DNA of 64,000 bases. It comes from Gemmatimonadaceae bacterium. GTDB taxonomy: Bacteria > Gemmatimonadota > Gemmatimonadetes > Gemmatimonadales > Gemmatimonadaceae. The notes beneath the pieces are model-generated. The model ran no database searches. It was not told the DNA's origin and saw only the letters and a program-made list of their open reading frames with translations. Of this stretch, positions 46,792-57,874 are shown piece after piece. Where the stretch lies: NCBI GenBank assembly GCA_040882285.1, contig JBBEBQ010000006.1, positions 62,001-126,000 of the forward strand, in the 5' to 3' direction. Both the position numbers and the translations under genes were made by a program. The first letter of the stretch is position 1. The number at the start of each line of letters is the position of its first letter.

Positions 46792-48117
46792 ATGCCCGCA
46801 GTCCAGTACGTAGTCGAAGGCAGGGCGACACTCAAGGGATCCATCCGGCCGTCGGGCAACAAGAACGCGGCACTGCCGATACTCGCGGCCGCGCTCCTGT
46901 CGCGCCATCCGGTCCGGCTCGAGAACGTCCCCCGGATCCGCGACATGGAGACGCTCGTCGCGCTGATCCGCTCGATGGGAGTGACCATCGACTGGGAGGG
47001 ACGGAACACGCTCGAGGTGCACGCGGCCAAGCTGGACGGCGGCAACCTGGACCCGGTTCTGTGCGCCACGATCCGCGCGTCGATTCTGCTTGCGGCGCCG
47101 CTGCTGGCGCGGTGCGGCGAGGTCTCGCTTCCCGCGCCCGGGGGCGACGTGATCGGGCGCCGGCGGCTCGACACCCACTTCCTTGCCCTCCAGGCGCTGG
47201 GCGCGAAGATCAACGCGAGCGACCAGTTCGAGCTTTCCGCCAAGCAGTTCACGGGCGCGGACGTTTTCCTCGACGAGCCGAGCGTGACCGCCACCGAGAA
47301 CGCGCTGATGGCCGCCGCGGCCGCCGAGGGGACCACGGTCCTCCGGAACTGCGCGAGCGAGCCGCACGTGCAGGACCTGGCGTGGTTTCTCGGGAAGCTG
47401 GGAGCGAAGATCGACGGCATAGGCACCAACACGATGACCATTCACGGCCAGCAGGAGCTCGGCAACGGGCCCGTCACGCACGCCATCGGCCCCGACCACA
47501 TCGAGGTCGGCTCCTTCATCGGGCTCGCGGCGGTGACCGGCTCGGAGCTCCGGATCGTGGACGCCGGCGTGGAGCACCTTCGCTCGACGCGCATGGGCTT
47601 CGCCAAGATGGGCGTCGAGTGCGTCGTGGAAGGCGACGACCTGATCGTGCCGGCGACGCAGTCCAAGGAGATTCAGCCGGATCACGGCGGGCACATCTCG
47701 AAGCTCGAGGACCAGCCGTGGCCCGCGTTTCCCGCCGACACCATGTCGATCGCGATCGTGACGGCGACGCAGTGCAAGGGGCTGATCATGATGCACGAGA
47801 AGATGTTCGAGTCGCGGCTCTTCTTCGTCGACAAGCTGATCGCGATGGGCGCGCGCATCGTGCTGTGCGACCCGCACCGGGCGCTCATCACCGGGCCGCA
47901 GCGGCTGCACGGCGCGTACATGGACTCGCCCGACATCCGCGCAGGCATGGCGCTGCTGCTCGCGGCGATGTGCGCGGACGGGACCAGCCGGATCAACAAC
48001 GTGCAGCAGATCGAGCGCGGCTACGAGCGGATCGACGAGCGGCTGAACGCGCTCGGCGCCAACATCCGCCGGGTGGAGGATCGGCGCGGGGAGCCGCCCG
48101 CCGGGCGCGTAGTCTGA
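46792..48117 (+). CDS. murA: UDP-N-acetylglucosamine 1-carboxyvinyltransferase (Asp-type)
   Basis: First committed enzyme of peptidoglycan synthesis, transferring enolpyruvate from PEP to UDP-GlcNAc. 441 residues. The substrate motif SGNKNAALPILAAALL is at 21-36, and the active-site loop reads LPAPGGDVIGRRRLD, with D119 at the position of the usual fosfomycin-reactive cysteine (C115 in E. coli). This Cys-to-Asp form is known from mycobacteria and chlamydiae and predicts intrinsic fosfomycin insensitivity. The tail DIRAGMALLLAAM is normal. pgeF follows with an overlapping start. Confidence 0.95.
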   Translation: MPAVQYVVEGRATLKGSIRPSGNKNAALPILAAALLSRHPVRLENVPRIRDMETLVALIRSMGVTIDWEGRNTLEVHAAKLDGGNLDPVLCATIRASILLAAPLLARCGEVSLPAPGGDVIGRRRLDTHFLALQALGAKINASDQFELSAKQFTGADVFLDEPSVTATENALMAAAAAEGTTVLRNCASEPHVQDLAWFLGKLGAKIDGIGTNTMTIHGQQELGNGPVTHAIGPDHIEVGSFIGLAAVTGSELRIVDAGVEHLRSTRMGFAKMGVECVVEGDDLIVPATQSKEIQPDHGGHISKLEDQPWPAFPADTMSIAIVTATQCKGLIMMHEKMFESRLFFVDKLIAMGARIVLCDPHRALITGPQRLHGAYMDSPDIRAGMALLLAAMCADGTSRINNVQQIERGYERIDERLNALGANIRRVEDRRGEPPAGRVV

Positions 48118-48812
48118 CGGTCCCGCACGAGCCAGTCGCCGAGCTCGATGAGCTCGGCATCCGCGCCTTCACGACGACCCGCGAGGCCGGGACGTTCGGC
48201 CTGTCCGGCGGCGACCCCGAGAGCGAGGCGCTGGGGCGCTGGGCGGCGCTGGAGCGGGAGATAGCCGGTGAGGCTACGGCCATCGTGCTCGCGCGGCAGG
48301 TGCACGGCACGAAGATCCTCGAGCACGACGGCGGCAAGCAGGGCTGGGTCCGCGTGGGAGAAGGCGACGGGCACATCACCTCGGAGCGCGGCCTCGCGCT
48401 CGCGGTGTCGATCGGGGATTGCGTCCCGGTGTTCATGGCGCACCCGTCGGGGACGATCGCGCTGCTGCATTCCGGATGGAAAGCGACCGCCGCGGGCTTC
48501 GTGACGCGCGCCGCTGCCGCGTTCTCGATGCTCGGCAAGCCGCCGGAGGAGTTGCGCGTGCACCTGGGCCCGGCTATCTGCGGGCGCTGCTACGAGGTCG
48601 GCGCGGACGTCAGGGAGCAGCTCACGGGGAACCCGGCCACCCGGCCGGGGCAGGTGGATCTGCGGTCACTCCTCGCGGAGCAAGCCTCGGCCGCCGGCGT
48701 GCGGCAAATCAGCATGAGCCCGTGGTGCACGCGGCATGACAATGAGCGGTTCTTCTCGTACCGGGCGGGGGATGCAGGCCGACAGGTCGCGGTGATGACG
48801 CTGAGATTGTAG
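48114..48812 (+). CDS. pgeF: Purine nucleoside phosphorylase/peptidoglycan editing factor, YfiH family (DUF152)
   Basis: 232 residues of the multicopper-fold DUF152 family: ARQVHGTKIL near 63, SIGDCVPVFMAHPSGTIALLHSGWK (split; CVPVF and HSGWK near 103-122) and GPAICGRCYEVG near 151 provide the His/Cys zinc ligands. Members correct wrongly incorporated serine in peptidoglycan precursors or cleave purine nucleosides. No ATG, GTG or TTG lies at the expected N terminus; the frame fits a CTG at 48114 that overlaps the murA stop (CTGA). Its position behind murA suits the precursor-editing role. Confidence 0.85.
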   Translation: MTVPHEPVAELDELGIRAFTTTREAGTFGLSGGDPESEALGRWAALEREIAGEATAIVLARQVHGTKILEHDGGKQGWVRVGEGDGHITSERGLALAVSIGDCVPVFMAHPSGTIALLHSGWKATAAGFVTRAAAAFSMLGKPPEELRVHLGPAICGRCYEVGADVREQLTGNPATRPGQVDLRSLLAEQASAAGVRQISMSPWCTRHDNERFFSYRAGDAGRQVAVMTLRL

Positions 48813-48819
48813 AGGGCTC

Positions 48820-48851
48820 GGGGAAAAGCGCAGCACGCAGCGCTCTTCCCC
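48820..48851 (+). terminator. Hairpin after pgeF
   Basis: GGGGAAAAGCGC pairs with GCGCTCTTCCCC (12 bp, one mismatch) around an AGCACGCA loop, 7 bp after the pgeF stop. The loop and stem contain remnants of the ACGCAGC heptamer and of the GGGGAAAAGCG module of the composite repeat. It ends the murA-pgeF unit before the next promoter. Confidence 0.7.
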
Positions 48852-48854
48852 TGA

Positions 48855-48883
48855 TTGCGGCAACGCCGCTCGAAGACTATTAT
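48855..48883 (+). promoter_or_regulatory. Promoter of the rimP-nusA-infB operon
   Basis: -35 TTGCGG (48855-48860), exactly 17 bp, -10 TATTAT (48878-48883). It lies between the pgeF hairpin and an intrinsic terminator in the rimP leader, so transcription would start near 48890. Confidence 0.6.
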
Positions 48884-48913
48884 TAAGGTTGTCGCGCTGA
48901 TCGTTGCGAGACG

Positions 48914-48944
48914 AATGTGGGGGAAGTTCGCCCCACATTTTTTT
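48914..48944 (+). terminator. Intrinsic terminator/attenuator in the rimP leader
   Basis: AATGTGGGG (48914-48922) pairs with CCCCACATT (48931-48939) around an 8-nt loop and is followed by a run of seven T. It lies downstream of the promoter and 28 bp before the rimP ATG. Placed there it would stop most transcripts of the operon unless read through, an attenuator-like arrangement. Confidence 0.8.
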
Positions 48945-48971
48945 GTTCTCTGGAACTACATCATAAAGTAA

Positions 48972-49433
48972 ATGAAGTCAGAGCTGGAACCAATTGTGAA
49001 GGACGCACTTGCAGAGGTTGGGCTTGAGCTTTTTGAGCTACGTCGCGGGGGCACCCGGAATCGCCCGATCGTCGACGTGCGGATCGACCGGACCGACGGG
49101 CAGAACATCAGTATCGAGGATTGCGCGCGGGCGTCGCGGGCGATCGAGGCGAAGCTGGACGTGGACGAGGACGGGCTGCGGTACGTGCTGGAGGTGTCGT
49201 CGCCGGGGATCGAACGGCCGCTGCGGGACGCGGCGGACTGGAAGCGGTTCGTGGGGAAGAAGGCGAACGTGAAGAGCGACCTGCTTGGCGGATTGGCCGA
49301 GGTCGAGATAGTGGGAATCGAGCACGATGATTGGCGCGAGATCGCGGTCGTGCGCACGGCGAAGGGCGAGGAGCTGCGGCTGCCGCTCAACGAAGTGCGG
49401 GAAGCGCGCCTCGCGTTTAACTGGAATCGATAG
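48972..49433 (+). CDS. rimP: Ribosome maturation factor RimP
   Basis: 153-residue factor for 30S subunit assembly. N-terminal domain with ELEPIVKDALAEVGLELFELRR, central ISIEDCARASRAIEAKLD and the signature LRYVLEVSSPGIERPLRD (about 68-86), and an Sm-like C-terminal domain. First gene of the operon rimP-nusA-ylxQ-infB-rbfA-truB-ribF; nusA follows after 8 bp. The ATG lies just after an intrinsic terminator, so expression probably depends on antitermination or readthrough. Confidence 0.94.
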   Translation: MKSELEPIVKDALAEVGLELFELRRGGTRNRPIVDVRIDRTDGQNISIEDCARASRAIEAKLDVDEDGLRYVLEVSSPGIERPLRDAADWKRFVGKKANVKSDLLGGLAEVEIVGIEHDDWREIAVVRTAKGEELRLPLNEVREARLAFNWNR

Positions 49434-49441
49434 AGGCCCAG

Positions 49442-51025
49442 ATGTCGGCAGATATTTTGATCGCGCTCCGCGAGCTGACCAACTCGAAGCAGCTGGACCG
49501 CTCGGAGCTGCACGGACTGATTCAGGACGGCATCTATGCCGCCCTCGCCAAGCGGCACGGGCCTACGGTCCAGGCCGAAGTGGACATCGACGAGTCGAAG
49601 GGGTCGATCAAGATCGTGCTGCTCAAGACGGTCGTGGAGGAAGTCACCGACCCCGCGCGCGAGATCGCGCTCGAGGAAGCGCGGATGACCGACGAGGAGT
49701 TCCAGGTCGGCGACATGATGGAGGAGCCGGTGAACTTCGCCGAGTTCGGGCGCACGGCGGTGCAGGCGGCCAAGCAGCGCATCATCCAGCGCGTGCGCGA
49801 AGGCGAGCGCACCCGCATCCGCGACGAGTTCACCAGCCGCGTCGGCGAGCTGCTCTCCGGGGAAGTCCAGCAGATCGAGCGCGGCAAGCTCGTCGTCATG
49901 CTGAACAAGTTCCGCGAGGCGGAGGCAATCATTCCGTACCGCGAGCAGAACCACCGCGAGCACTTCCATCAGGGCGAGCCCGTGCGCGCCGTGCTGAAGC
50001 GCGTCGAGGAGACGCCCAAGGGGCCGCGCCTCGTGCTCAGCCGCTCGGACGCGATGTTCGTGCAGGCGCTGTTCAAGCTCGAGGTCCCGGAGATCCAGCA
50101 GGGAATCGTGGAGATTCGCGCCGCGGCCCGTGAAGTGGGCAGCCGCACCAAGATCGCGGTGTTCTCCCGGGACGACGCCGTTGATCCCGTGGGCGCGTGC
50201 GTCGGCATCAAGGGCTCGCGCGTACAGGCCGTGGTGAACGAGCTGGCCGGCGAGCGGATAGACATCGTGCCCTGGTCGCAGGACCCCGAGCGGTTCGCCA
50301 AGCTGGCGCTCGCGCCCGCGCGCGTTGCGCGCGTGTTCAGCGATCCCGCCACCAAGACGATCCAGGCCGTCGTGGACGAGGACCAGCTGTCGCTCGCGAT
50401 CGGCCGCAACGGGCAGAACGTGCGGCTCGCGTCCGAGCTCACCGAGTGGAAGATCGATCTCTACTCCAGCCGCGAGTGGATGGAGCGCGCCGGCGATCAG
50501 CCGATCTTCGCGCCGCTCCCCGAGGATTCCGCGGTCAACCCGCGTCTCGCCGAGATCGACGGTATCTCCGCGGCGACGTCGGCCGTGCTGGAGGAAGCGG
50601 GTTACAAGAGATTGGACGACATTATCGATCTCGAGCGGGAAGATTTCCTGCGACTCGCGGGAATCGCGCCCGAGGAGGCCGACCGCCTCATGTCCATCAT
50701 CAACGAGCTGACCACCGACGACGCCGCGGCCGACGCCGCGGCCGAAGCGGCGGCCGGCGCCGCGGGCGAGGCGGCGGAAAACGAAGGGATGGCGGAGGAT
50801 CCGGCCGGGGAGTCCGCCGTCGGGATCGATCCGCGCGCGGCGCCGCTCCCCGGCAACGAGGAAGCGCTGCGCGAGATCAACGAAGGAACCGCCGACACCG
50901 AGGACTTCGGTCCGCCGGTCCCCGGAGGAGAGGACGCGAACGAGATGGCCAAGGACGAGCCGCTGGCTGAAGCCGAGCCCAAGGCGAAGCCGAAGGCGAA
51001 AGGCAAAGTGAAGGCGGAGGGCTGA
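49442..51025 (+). CDS. nusA: Transcription termination/antitermination factor NusA
   Basis: 527 residues: N-terminal RNA polymerase-binding domain (1-125), S1 domain (about 130-200), KH1 with VGACVGIKGSRVQAVVNEL (about 238-258), KH2 with LAIGRNGQNVRLASELTEW (about 319-337), a helix-hairpin-helix segment (NPRLAEIDGISAATSAVLEE, about 364-420), and an Ala/Glu/Lys-rich acidic C-terminal tail of about 100 residues. It modulates pausing and termination, including probably at its own operon leader. The TGA overlaps the CTG start proposed for ylxQ. Confidence 0.95.
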   Translation: MSADILIALRELTNSKQLDRSELHGLIQDGIYAALAKRHGPTVQAEVDIDESKGSIKIVLLKTVVEEVTDPAREIALEEARMTDEEFQVGDMMEEPVNFAEFGRTAVQAAKQRIIQRVREGERTRIRDEFTSRVGELLSGEVQQIERGKLVVMLNKFREAEAIIPYREQNHREHFHQGEPVRAVLKRVEETPKGPRLVLSRSDAMFVQALFKLEVPEIQQGIVEIRAAAREVGSRTKIAVFSRDDAVDPVGACVGIKGSRVQAVVNELAGERIDIVPWSQDPERFAKLALAPARVARVFSDPATKTIQAVVDEDQLSLAIGRNGQNVRLASELTEWKIDLYSSREWMERAGDQPIFAPLPEDSAVNPRLAEIDGISAATSAVLEEAGYKRLDDIIDLEREDFLRLAGIAPEEADRLMSIINELTTDDAAADAAAEAAAGAAGEAAENEGMAEDPAGESAVGIDPRAAPLPGNEEALREINEGTADTEDFGPPVPGGEDANEMAKDEPLAEAEPKAKPKAKGKVKAEG

Positions 51026-51345
51026 TCGCCACCGATTCCGCGAAGCTGCTTCGTCTCATCGGGCTGGGCGTCCGCGGCCGCACGGTCGTGATCGGCGTGG
51101 ACCAGGTGAGGCGCTCGGTGCTGAAGGGGAAAGTGAAGCTGGCGGTGGTGGCGCCTGACGCCGCGCGCAACAGCTTGGACAAGGTGCTGCCGCTGCTGGA
51201 AGCGCGGCACGTGCGGGTGATGGAAGCGCCGAGCGCGCGGGAGCTGGGCGCGGCGGTGGGTAGAGCATCAACGGCTGCGGTCGGGGTTCTCGATGCGCAG
51301 CTGGCGAGGGGGATGTTGGTGACTGAAGGGCATGCTGGTGACTAG
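51022..51345 (+). CDS. YlxQ-like L7Ae/L30e RNA-binding protein
   Basis: About 107 residues of the L7Ae/L30e/YlxQ fold: AKLLRLIGLGVRGRTVVIG, VDQVRRSVLKGKVKLAVVAPDA, then KVLPLLEARHVRV. This RNA-binding family normally sits between nusA and infB, as here (the usual YlxR gene is absent). There is no ATG, GTG or TTG at the right place; CTG at 51022, overlapping the nusA stop, gives the full domain. The TAG stop is contributed by a GTGACTAG heptamer array. Confidence 0.75.
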   Translation: MIATDSAKLLRLIGLGVRGRTVVIGVDQVRRSVLKGKVKLAVVAPDAARNSLDKVLPLLEARHVRVMEAPSARELGAAVGRASTAAVGVLDAQLARGMLVTEGHAGD

Positions 51346-51357
51346 TCACTAGTCACA
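51337..51357. repeat. Heptamer array, GGTGACT/AGTCACT (3 units)
   Basis: GGTGACT, AGTCACT, AGTCACA read in sevens. It holds the TAG stop of the ylxQ-like gene (51343-51345) and lies 26 bp before the infB start. The same heptamer is used at 3.9, 6.1 and 6.7 kb. Confidence 0.8.
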
Positions 51358-51382
51358 TTTCTAAGCAGTGGAGAACCACCAG

Positions 51383-54059
<2,677 letters not shown>

Positions 54060-54067
<8 letters not shown>

Positions 54068-54491
54068 CACGCGGCGCGCGGATCGTGTCTCCGAGGCGAT
54101 CCGCGAGGTAGTCGCCACCTTCCTCGCCGAGGGCGGCGGAGCGAAGGATCCTCGGATAACGGGGCTCGTCACGGTGACGGGAGTGGACATCACGTCCGAC
54201 CTCCGGCACGCGAAGGTCTACGTCAGCGTGCTCGGCACGGAGACGGAGAAGGCAGCCACGTTCGAGGGGCTGAGCAGCGTAGCCGGCCACCTCCGCTCGC
54301 AGATCGCGAAGACGCTGCAGCTGCGCGTCGCCCCGCAGATCACGTTCAAGGTGGACGAGAGCGTCGCGCACGCCGCGCGCATCGAGTCGCTACTCGAGCA
54401 GATCAAGAACGAGACGCCCGCGCGGGTGGAGCCTCCGGCCGGCGGCGACGCCGCGGCGGGAGCGTCCGACGATGAAGACCGCCAGCCCTGA
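54060..54491 (+). CDS. rbfA: Ribosome-binding factor A
   Basis: 143-residue KH-fold protein for 16S rRNA maturation. It has the RbfA opening RNTRRADRVSEAIREVVA, DPRITGLVTVTGVDITSDLRHAKVYVSV (in pieces) and the tail RVAPQITFKVDESVAHAARI. The only initiation-like codon giving this N terminus is CTG at 54060, overlapping the infB TAA (54065-54067). Starting at the first GTG (54174) would delete a third of the fold. It overlaps truB by 20 bp. C-terminal extension is Ala/Gly/Asp-rich. Confidence 0.88.
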
Positions 54492-55164
54492 GGGGCTCCT
54501 GCTCGTGGACAAGCCCGCGGGGATCACGTCGCACGACGTCGTGGACCGCGTGCGCGGCGCGTACGGCGAGCGGAGCGTCGGGCACCTCGGCACGCTGGAT
54601 CCGTTCGCGACCGGACTGCTGGTGCTGCTGGTGGGCCGGGCGACGCGGCTCGCGACCTTTCTCGACGTCGAGCCGAAGGTGTACGAGGCGGTCATAGCGT
54701 TCGGCACGGAGACCGACACCGACGATTCGACCGGTGAAGTCACGCGCTCGGCGGCGCCGCCGTCGGAAGCGAACGTGCGCGCGGCGATCGTCACGCTGAC
54801 CGGCGAGATTCAGCAGGTGCCGCCGGCGTACTCGGCGAAGAAGGTCGCGGGCCGGCGCGCCTACGCGGCCGCGCGGAGCGGCGAGGCGCTGGAGCTCGCT
54901 CCCGCGAGCGTCGTGGTGCATCGCTGGGAGCTCGGCGCGTTCATCGGCGAGGCTTTCAGCGCGACCATCACCTGCGGCGGCGGCACTTACATCAGGTCCC
55001 TGGCGCGCGACCTCGGGCGCTCCTCCGGGAGCGCGGCGCACCTGCGGTCGCTGCGGCGCACGCGGATCGGCAGGTTCGACGTCGCCGACGCCACTCCGGT
55101 GGACGCTCTCGCCGCGTCGCCCCCGCCGCTGAAGCGGCTCGAGGTGACCGTTGCCGCGGCCTGA
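54472..55164 (+). CDS. truB: tRNA pseudouridine-55 synthase
   Basis: 230 residues, a short TruB. Catalytic D43 in GHLGTLDPFATGLL, preceded by LLVDKPAGITSHDVV (10-24). Also FLDVEPKVYEAVIAFGTETD, VPPAYSAKKVAG and ITCGGGTYIRSLARDLG. It makes pseudouridine 55 in the T loop of tRNAs. The last PUA-type domain is minimal. It overlaps rbfA at the start and ribF at the end (TTG start of ribF lies inside). Confidence 0.94.
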   Translation: MKTASPEGLLLVDKPAGITSHDVVDRVRGAYGERSVGHLGTLDPFATGLLVLLVGRATRLATFLDVEPKVYEAVIAFGTETDTDDSTGEVTRSAAPPSEANVRAAIVTLTGEIQQVPPAYSAKKVAGRRAYAAARSGEALELAPASVVVHRWELGAFIGEAFSATITCGGGTYIRSLARDLGRSSGSAAHLRSLRRTRIGRFDVADATPVDALAASPPPLKRLEVTVAAA

Positions 55165-56176
55165 CCCGCGCATGCACGAGTCCGGTCTTCCGCCGACTGT
55201 GACGGCGACGGTGGTGACCGTCGGCACCTTCGACGGCATGCACCGCGGGCACCGCGACGTCGTGCAGCGGTTGGTGGATCGCGCGGCCACGGCCGGTTTG
55301 CCGAGCCTGCTGCTCACGTTCGACCCGCATCCGCTCGAGGTCGTGAATCCGGCCGCCGCGCCCCAGCTGCTCACCAGCCGGGAGGAGAAGATCGAGATCC
55401 TGGCCGAGACGGGGCTCGACTACGTCGCCGTGCTTCCGTTCACCCGGCAGCTCGCGGACTATTCCGCGGAGGAGTTCGTGGAGCTGGTGTTGCGCGCGCG
55501 ATTCCGGATGCGGCAGCTCCTCATCGGCTACGACCACGGCTTCGGACGCTCGCGGGCGGGCGACGTGAGCGTGCTCAAGTCGCTCGGCAAGCGCGACGGG
55601 TTCGACGTCGAGGTGGTGCGGGCGGTGGAGGCCCCGGACGGGCACAGCATCTCTTCCACCGCGATCCGGCGCGCGGTCGCCGGAGGCGATCTCGACCGCG
55701 CCGCGGATTCGCTCGGCCGGCTGTATTCCGTCGGCGGAAAGGTCGGCCGCGGCGACCAGCGCGGGCGCAGGCTCGGGTTTCCGACCATCAACCTCGTCCC
55801 GCCGCCGCACAAGCTCCTGCCCCCGGAAGGCGTGTACGCCGCGCGCGTTCAGACTTCGCGCGGGACCTTCGGCGCGATGGTGAATCTTGGCCCGCGACCG
55901 ACGTTCGGCGACTCCAGTGTGGGCCTGGAGGCGTACCTGTTCGACACCGAAGTCGATCTGTACGGCGCGCACGTGCGGCTCGAGTTCGTGGCCCGCCTGC
56001 GCGACACCCGCGCGTTTCCCGACGCCGCGGCGCTCATCGAGCAGATCAAGGATGACGAGACGTCCGCGCGATCCGCGTTGACTGTCCTCTCCGTGGCCGG
56101 TAACGTTCGCACTGCTCAAAACGCCGCCGGGACCGCGCGTCCCGCCGGCGTCACCTCAATCAGCTCCTCACAATGA
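55151..56176 (+). CDS. ribF: Bifunctional riboflavin kinase/FAD synthetase
   Basis: 341 residues. The N-terminal nucleotidyltransferase (FMN adenylyltransferase) half has TVGTFDGMHRGHRDVV, GYDHGFGRSRAGDV and SISSTAIRRAVAGGD. The C-terminal riboflavin kinase half starts YSVGGKVGRGDQRGRRLGFPT with PPEGVYAARV and LEAYLFD. It makes FMN and FAD. Start TTG 55151 overlaps truB; ATG 55172 is the alternative. The TGA overlaps the secD ATG. Confidence 0.94.
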   Translation: MPRPDPRMHESGLPPTVTATVVTVGTFDGMHRGHRDVVQRLVDRAATAGLPSLLLTFDPHPLEVVNPAAAPQLLTSREEKIEILAETGLDYVAVLPFTRQLADYSAEEFVELVLRARFRMRQLLIGYDHGFGRSRAGDVSVLKSLGKRDGFDVEVVRAVEAPDGHSISSTAIRRAVAGGDLDRAADSLGRLYSVGGKVGRGDQRGRRLGFPTINLVPPPHKLLPPEGVYAARVQTSRGTFGAMVNLGPRPTFGDSSVGLEAYLFDTEVDLYGAHVRLEFVARLRDTRAFPDAAALIEQIKDDETSARSALTVLSVAGNVRTAQNAAGTARPAGVTSISSSQ

Positions 56177-57867
56177 AGTTGAAGCATAGAATCGCGATCA
56201 TTCTGGCGCTCATCGCCGGCTCGCTGTGGACGCTTTATCCGCGCACGGTCGTCGAGCGCGTCAAGCGTGACGGCGTCTTCGTGTACGACACGGTTCAGCG
56301 GGTTCCGCTCAAGCGCGGGCTGGATCTCGTGGGCGGCATTCACATGGCGCTCGAGATCGACGAGTCCAAGGCGCCCGTAACGGACAAGGCCGCGGCGCTC
56401 ACCAACGCGCTGACCGTCCTGCGCAACCGTGTGGACGAATTCGGCGTGGCCGAGCCCGTGGTGCAGCGGGTGGGCGACGACCGGATCATCGTGGAGCTTC
56501 CCGGAATCGACGATCCCGTCCGCGCGCAGGACATCGTGCAGAAGTCGGCGTTCCTGGAGTTCCAGATAACCGACAAGTCGCAGGCATTGGACAAGGCGCT
56601 GCCGCGGCTCGACGGGATCATCCGCTCGCGCGGACTGACCACGCCCGGCGCGCCCGGCGCGCCCGGCGCGCCCGCGCGCGCCGCGGCGGCTCCGGCGCAG
56701 ATGCCGCGGACGCCGGCCGGGCTTGGCTCGCTGCTGCAGCGGGACACGACGGACACCGCGCGCGCGGCGGGAGACACGGGCACGCGCGACACGGCGGCCG
56801 TGGCGGCGGGCACGGGACCAGGGCCGCTCTCGAGTCTCATCCAGCAGGGATCCATGCCGGGCGAATATCTGGTCGCGGCAGAGAACGTCGGGCCGGTCGA
56901 GCACTATCTGTCGCTGCCCGAGATTCAGGCCGCGCTACCTCCCGGCAAGGTGGTGCGGTGGAGCAGCGATTCGATGGTCATCGCGAACAGCACGTACCGG
57001 CCGTTCTACGTGCTCGACGCGCGCCCGATCATCACCGGGCAGTACATCCAGGACGCGCAGCCCAACCAGGATCCGCTCGAGGGCACGCTCGTGACCTTCG
57101 AGCTGAACAATGAAGGCGGCCGCCAGTTCCGGCGGGAGACCAGCCGGCACATTCAGGACTACATGGCGATCGTGCTCGACCAGCGCGTCATGGGCCGCCC
57201 GCCGGTGATTCAGGGCGCCATCGGCACGCGCGGGCAGATAACCATGGGCGGACAGGATCTCGCCGCCGCGCAGGATCTCGCGCTGGTGCTGCGGGCCGGA
57301 GCGCTGCCCGTCCCGCTCAAGATCGTGGAGTCCGGGGCGATCGGGGCGAGCCTCGGGCAGGACGCGGTGCAGCAGGGAATCCGCGCCGGAATCCTCGGCC
57401 TCGCGCTCGTGATTCTGATAATGGTCGTGTACTACAAGCTGTCGGGCGTATTCGCCGTGGGCGGGCTGGCCGTGTACACGCTGATCACGCTCGCCGTGCT
57501 CGCGTCGTTCGGCGCGGTGCTCACGCTGCCGGGAATCGCCGGCTTCGTGCTCTCCATCGGAATGGCGCTGGACGCCAACTTCCTGATCTTCGAGCGCACG
57601 CGCGAGGAAATGGACGCCGGCAAGACTCCGCGCGCGGCGATCGACGAGGGCTTCCAGCACGCGTGGAGCGCGATCATCGACACGCACGTGACCACCGCGT
57701 TGACCGCGGCGATCCTGTACCAGTTCGGCACCGGTCCCGTCCAGGGATTCGCGGTCGCGTTGCTCGCCGGAATCGGCGCCTCGCTCGTCAGCGCCATCTT
57801 CGTGGTGCGGACGTTCTTCCTCATCTGGCTACACCGTACCGGCGGAACCAAGCCGGTCAGCATCTAA
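56173..57867 (+). CDS. secD: Protein translocase subunit SecD
   Basis: 564-residue membrane protein that, with SecF and the proton-motive force, helps complete Sec export. TM1 near 5-20, the RGLDLVGGIHMALEID motif near 45, and the P1 domain with VDEFGVAEPVVQRVGDDRI. An extra low-complexity segment (about 155-230) follows, opening with repeats of GAP and rich in Ala, Thr and Asp. Then TM2-6 with GIAGFVLSIGMALDANFLIFERTREE. secF follows after 7 bp. Confidence 0.94.
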   Translation: MKLKHRIAIILALIAGSLWTLYPRTVVERVKRDGVFVYDTVQRVPLKRGLDLVGGIHMALEIDESKAPVTDKAAALTNALTVLRNRVDEFGVAEPVVQRVGDDRIIVELPGIDDPVRAQDIVQKSAFLEFQITDKSQALDKALPRLDGIIRSRGLTTPGAPGAPGAPARAAAAPAQMPRTPAGLGSLLQRDTTDTARAAGDTGTRDTAAVAAGTGPGPLSSLIQQGSMPGEYLVAAENVGPVEHYLSLPEIQAALPPGKVVRWSSDSMVIANSTYRPFYVLDARPIITGQYIQDAQPNQDPLEGTLVTFELNNEGGRQFRRETSRHIQDYMAIVLDQRVMGRPPVIQGAIGTRGQITMGGQDLAAAQDLALVLRAGALPVPLKIVESGAIGASLGQDAVQQGIRAGILGLALVILIMVVYYKLSGVFAVGGLAVYTLITLAVLASFGAVLTLPGIAGFVLSIGMALDANFLIFERTREEMDAGKTPRAAIDEGFQHAWSAIIDTHVTTALTAAILYQFGTGPVQGFAVALLAGIGASLVSAIFVVRTFFLIWLHRTGGTKPVSI

Positions 57868-57874
57868 GGGACCC

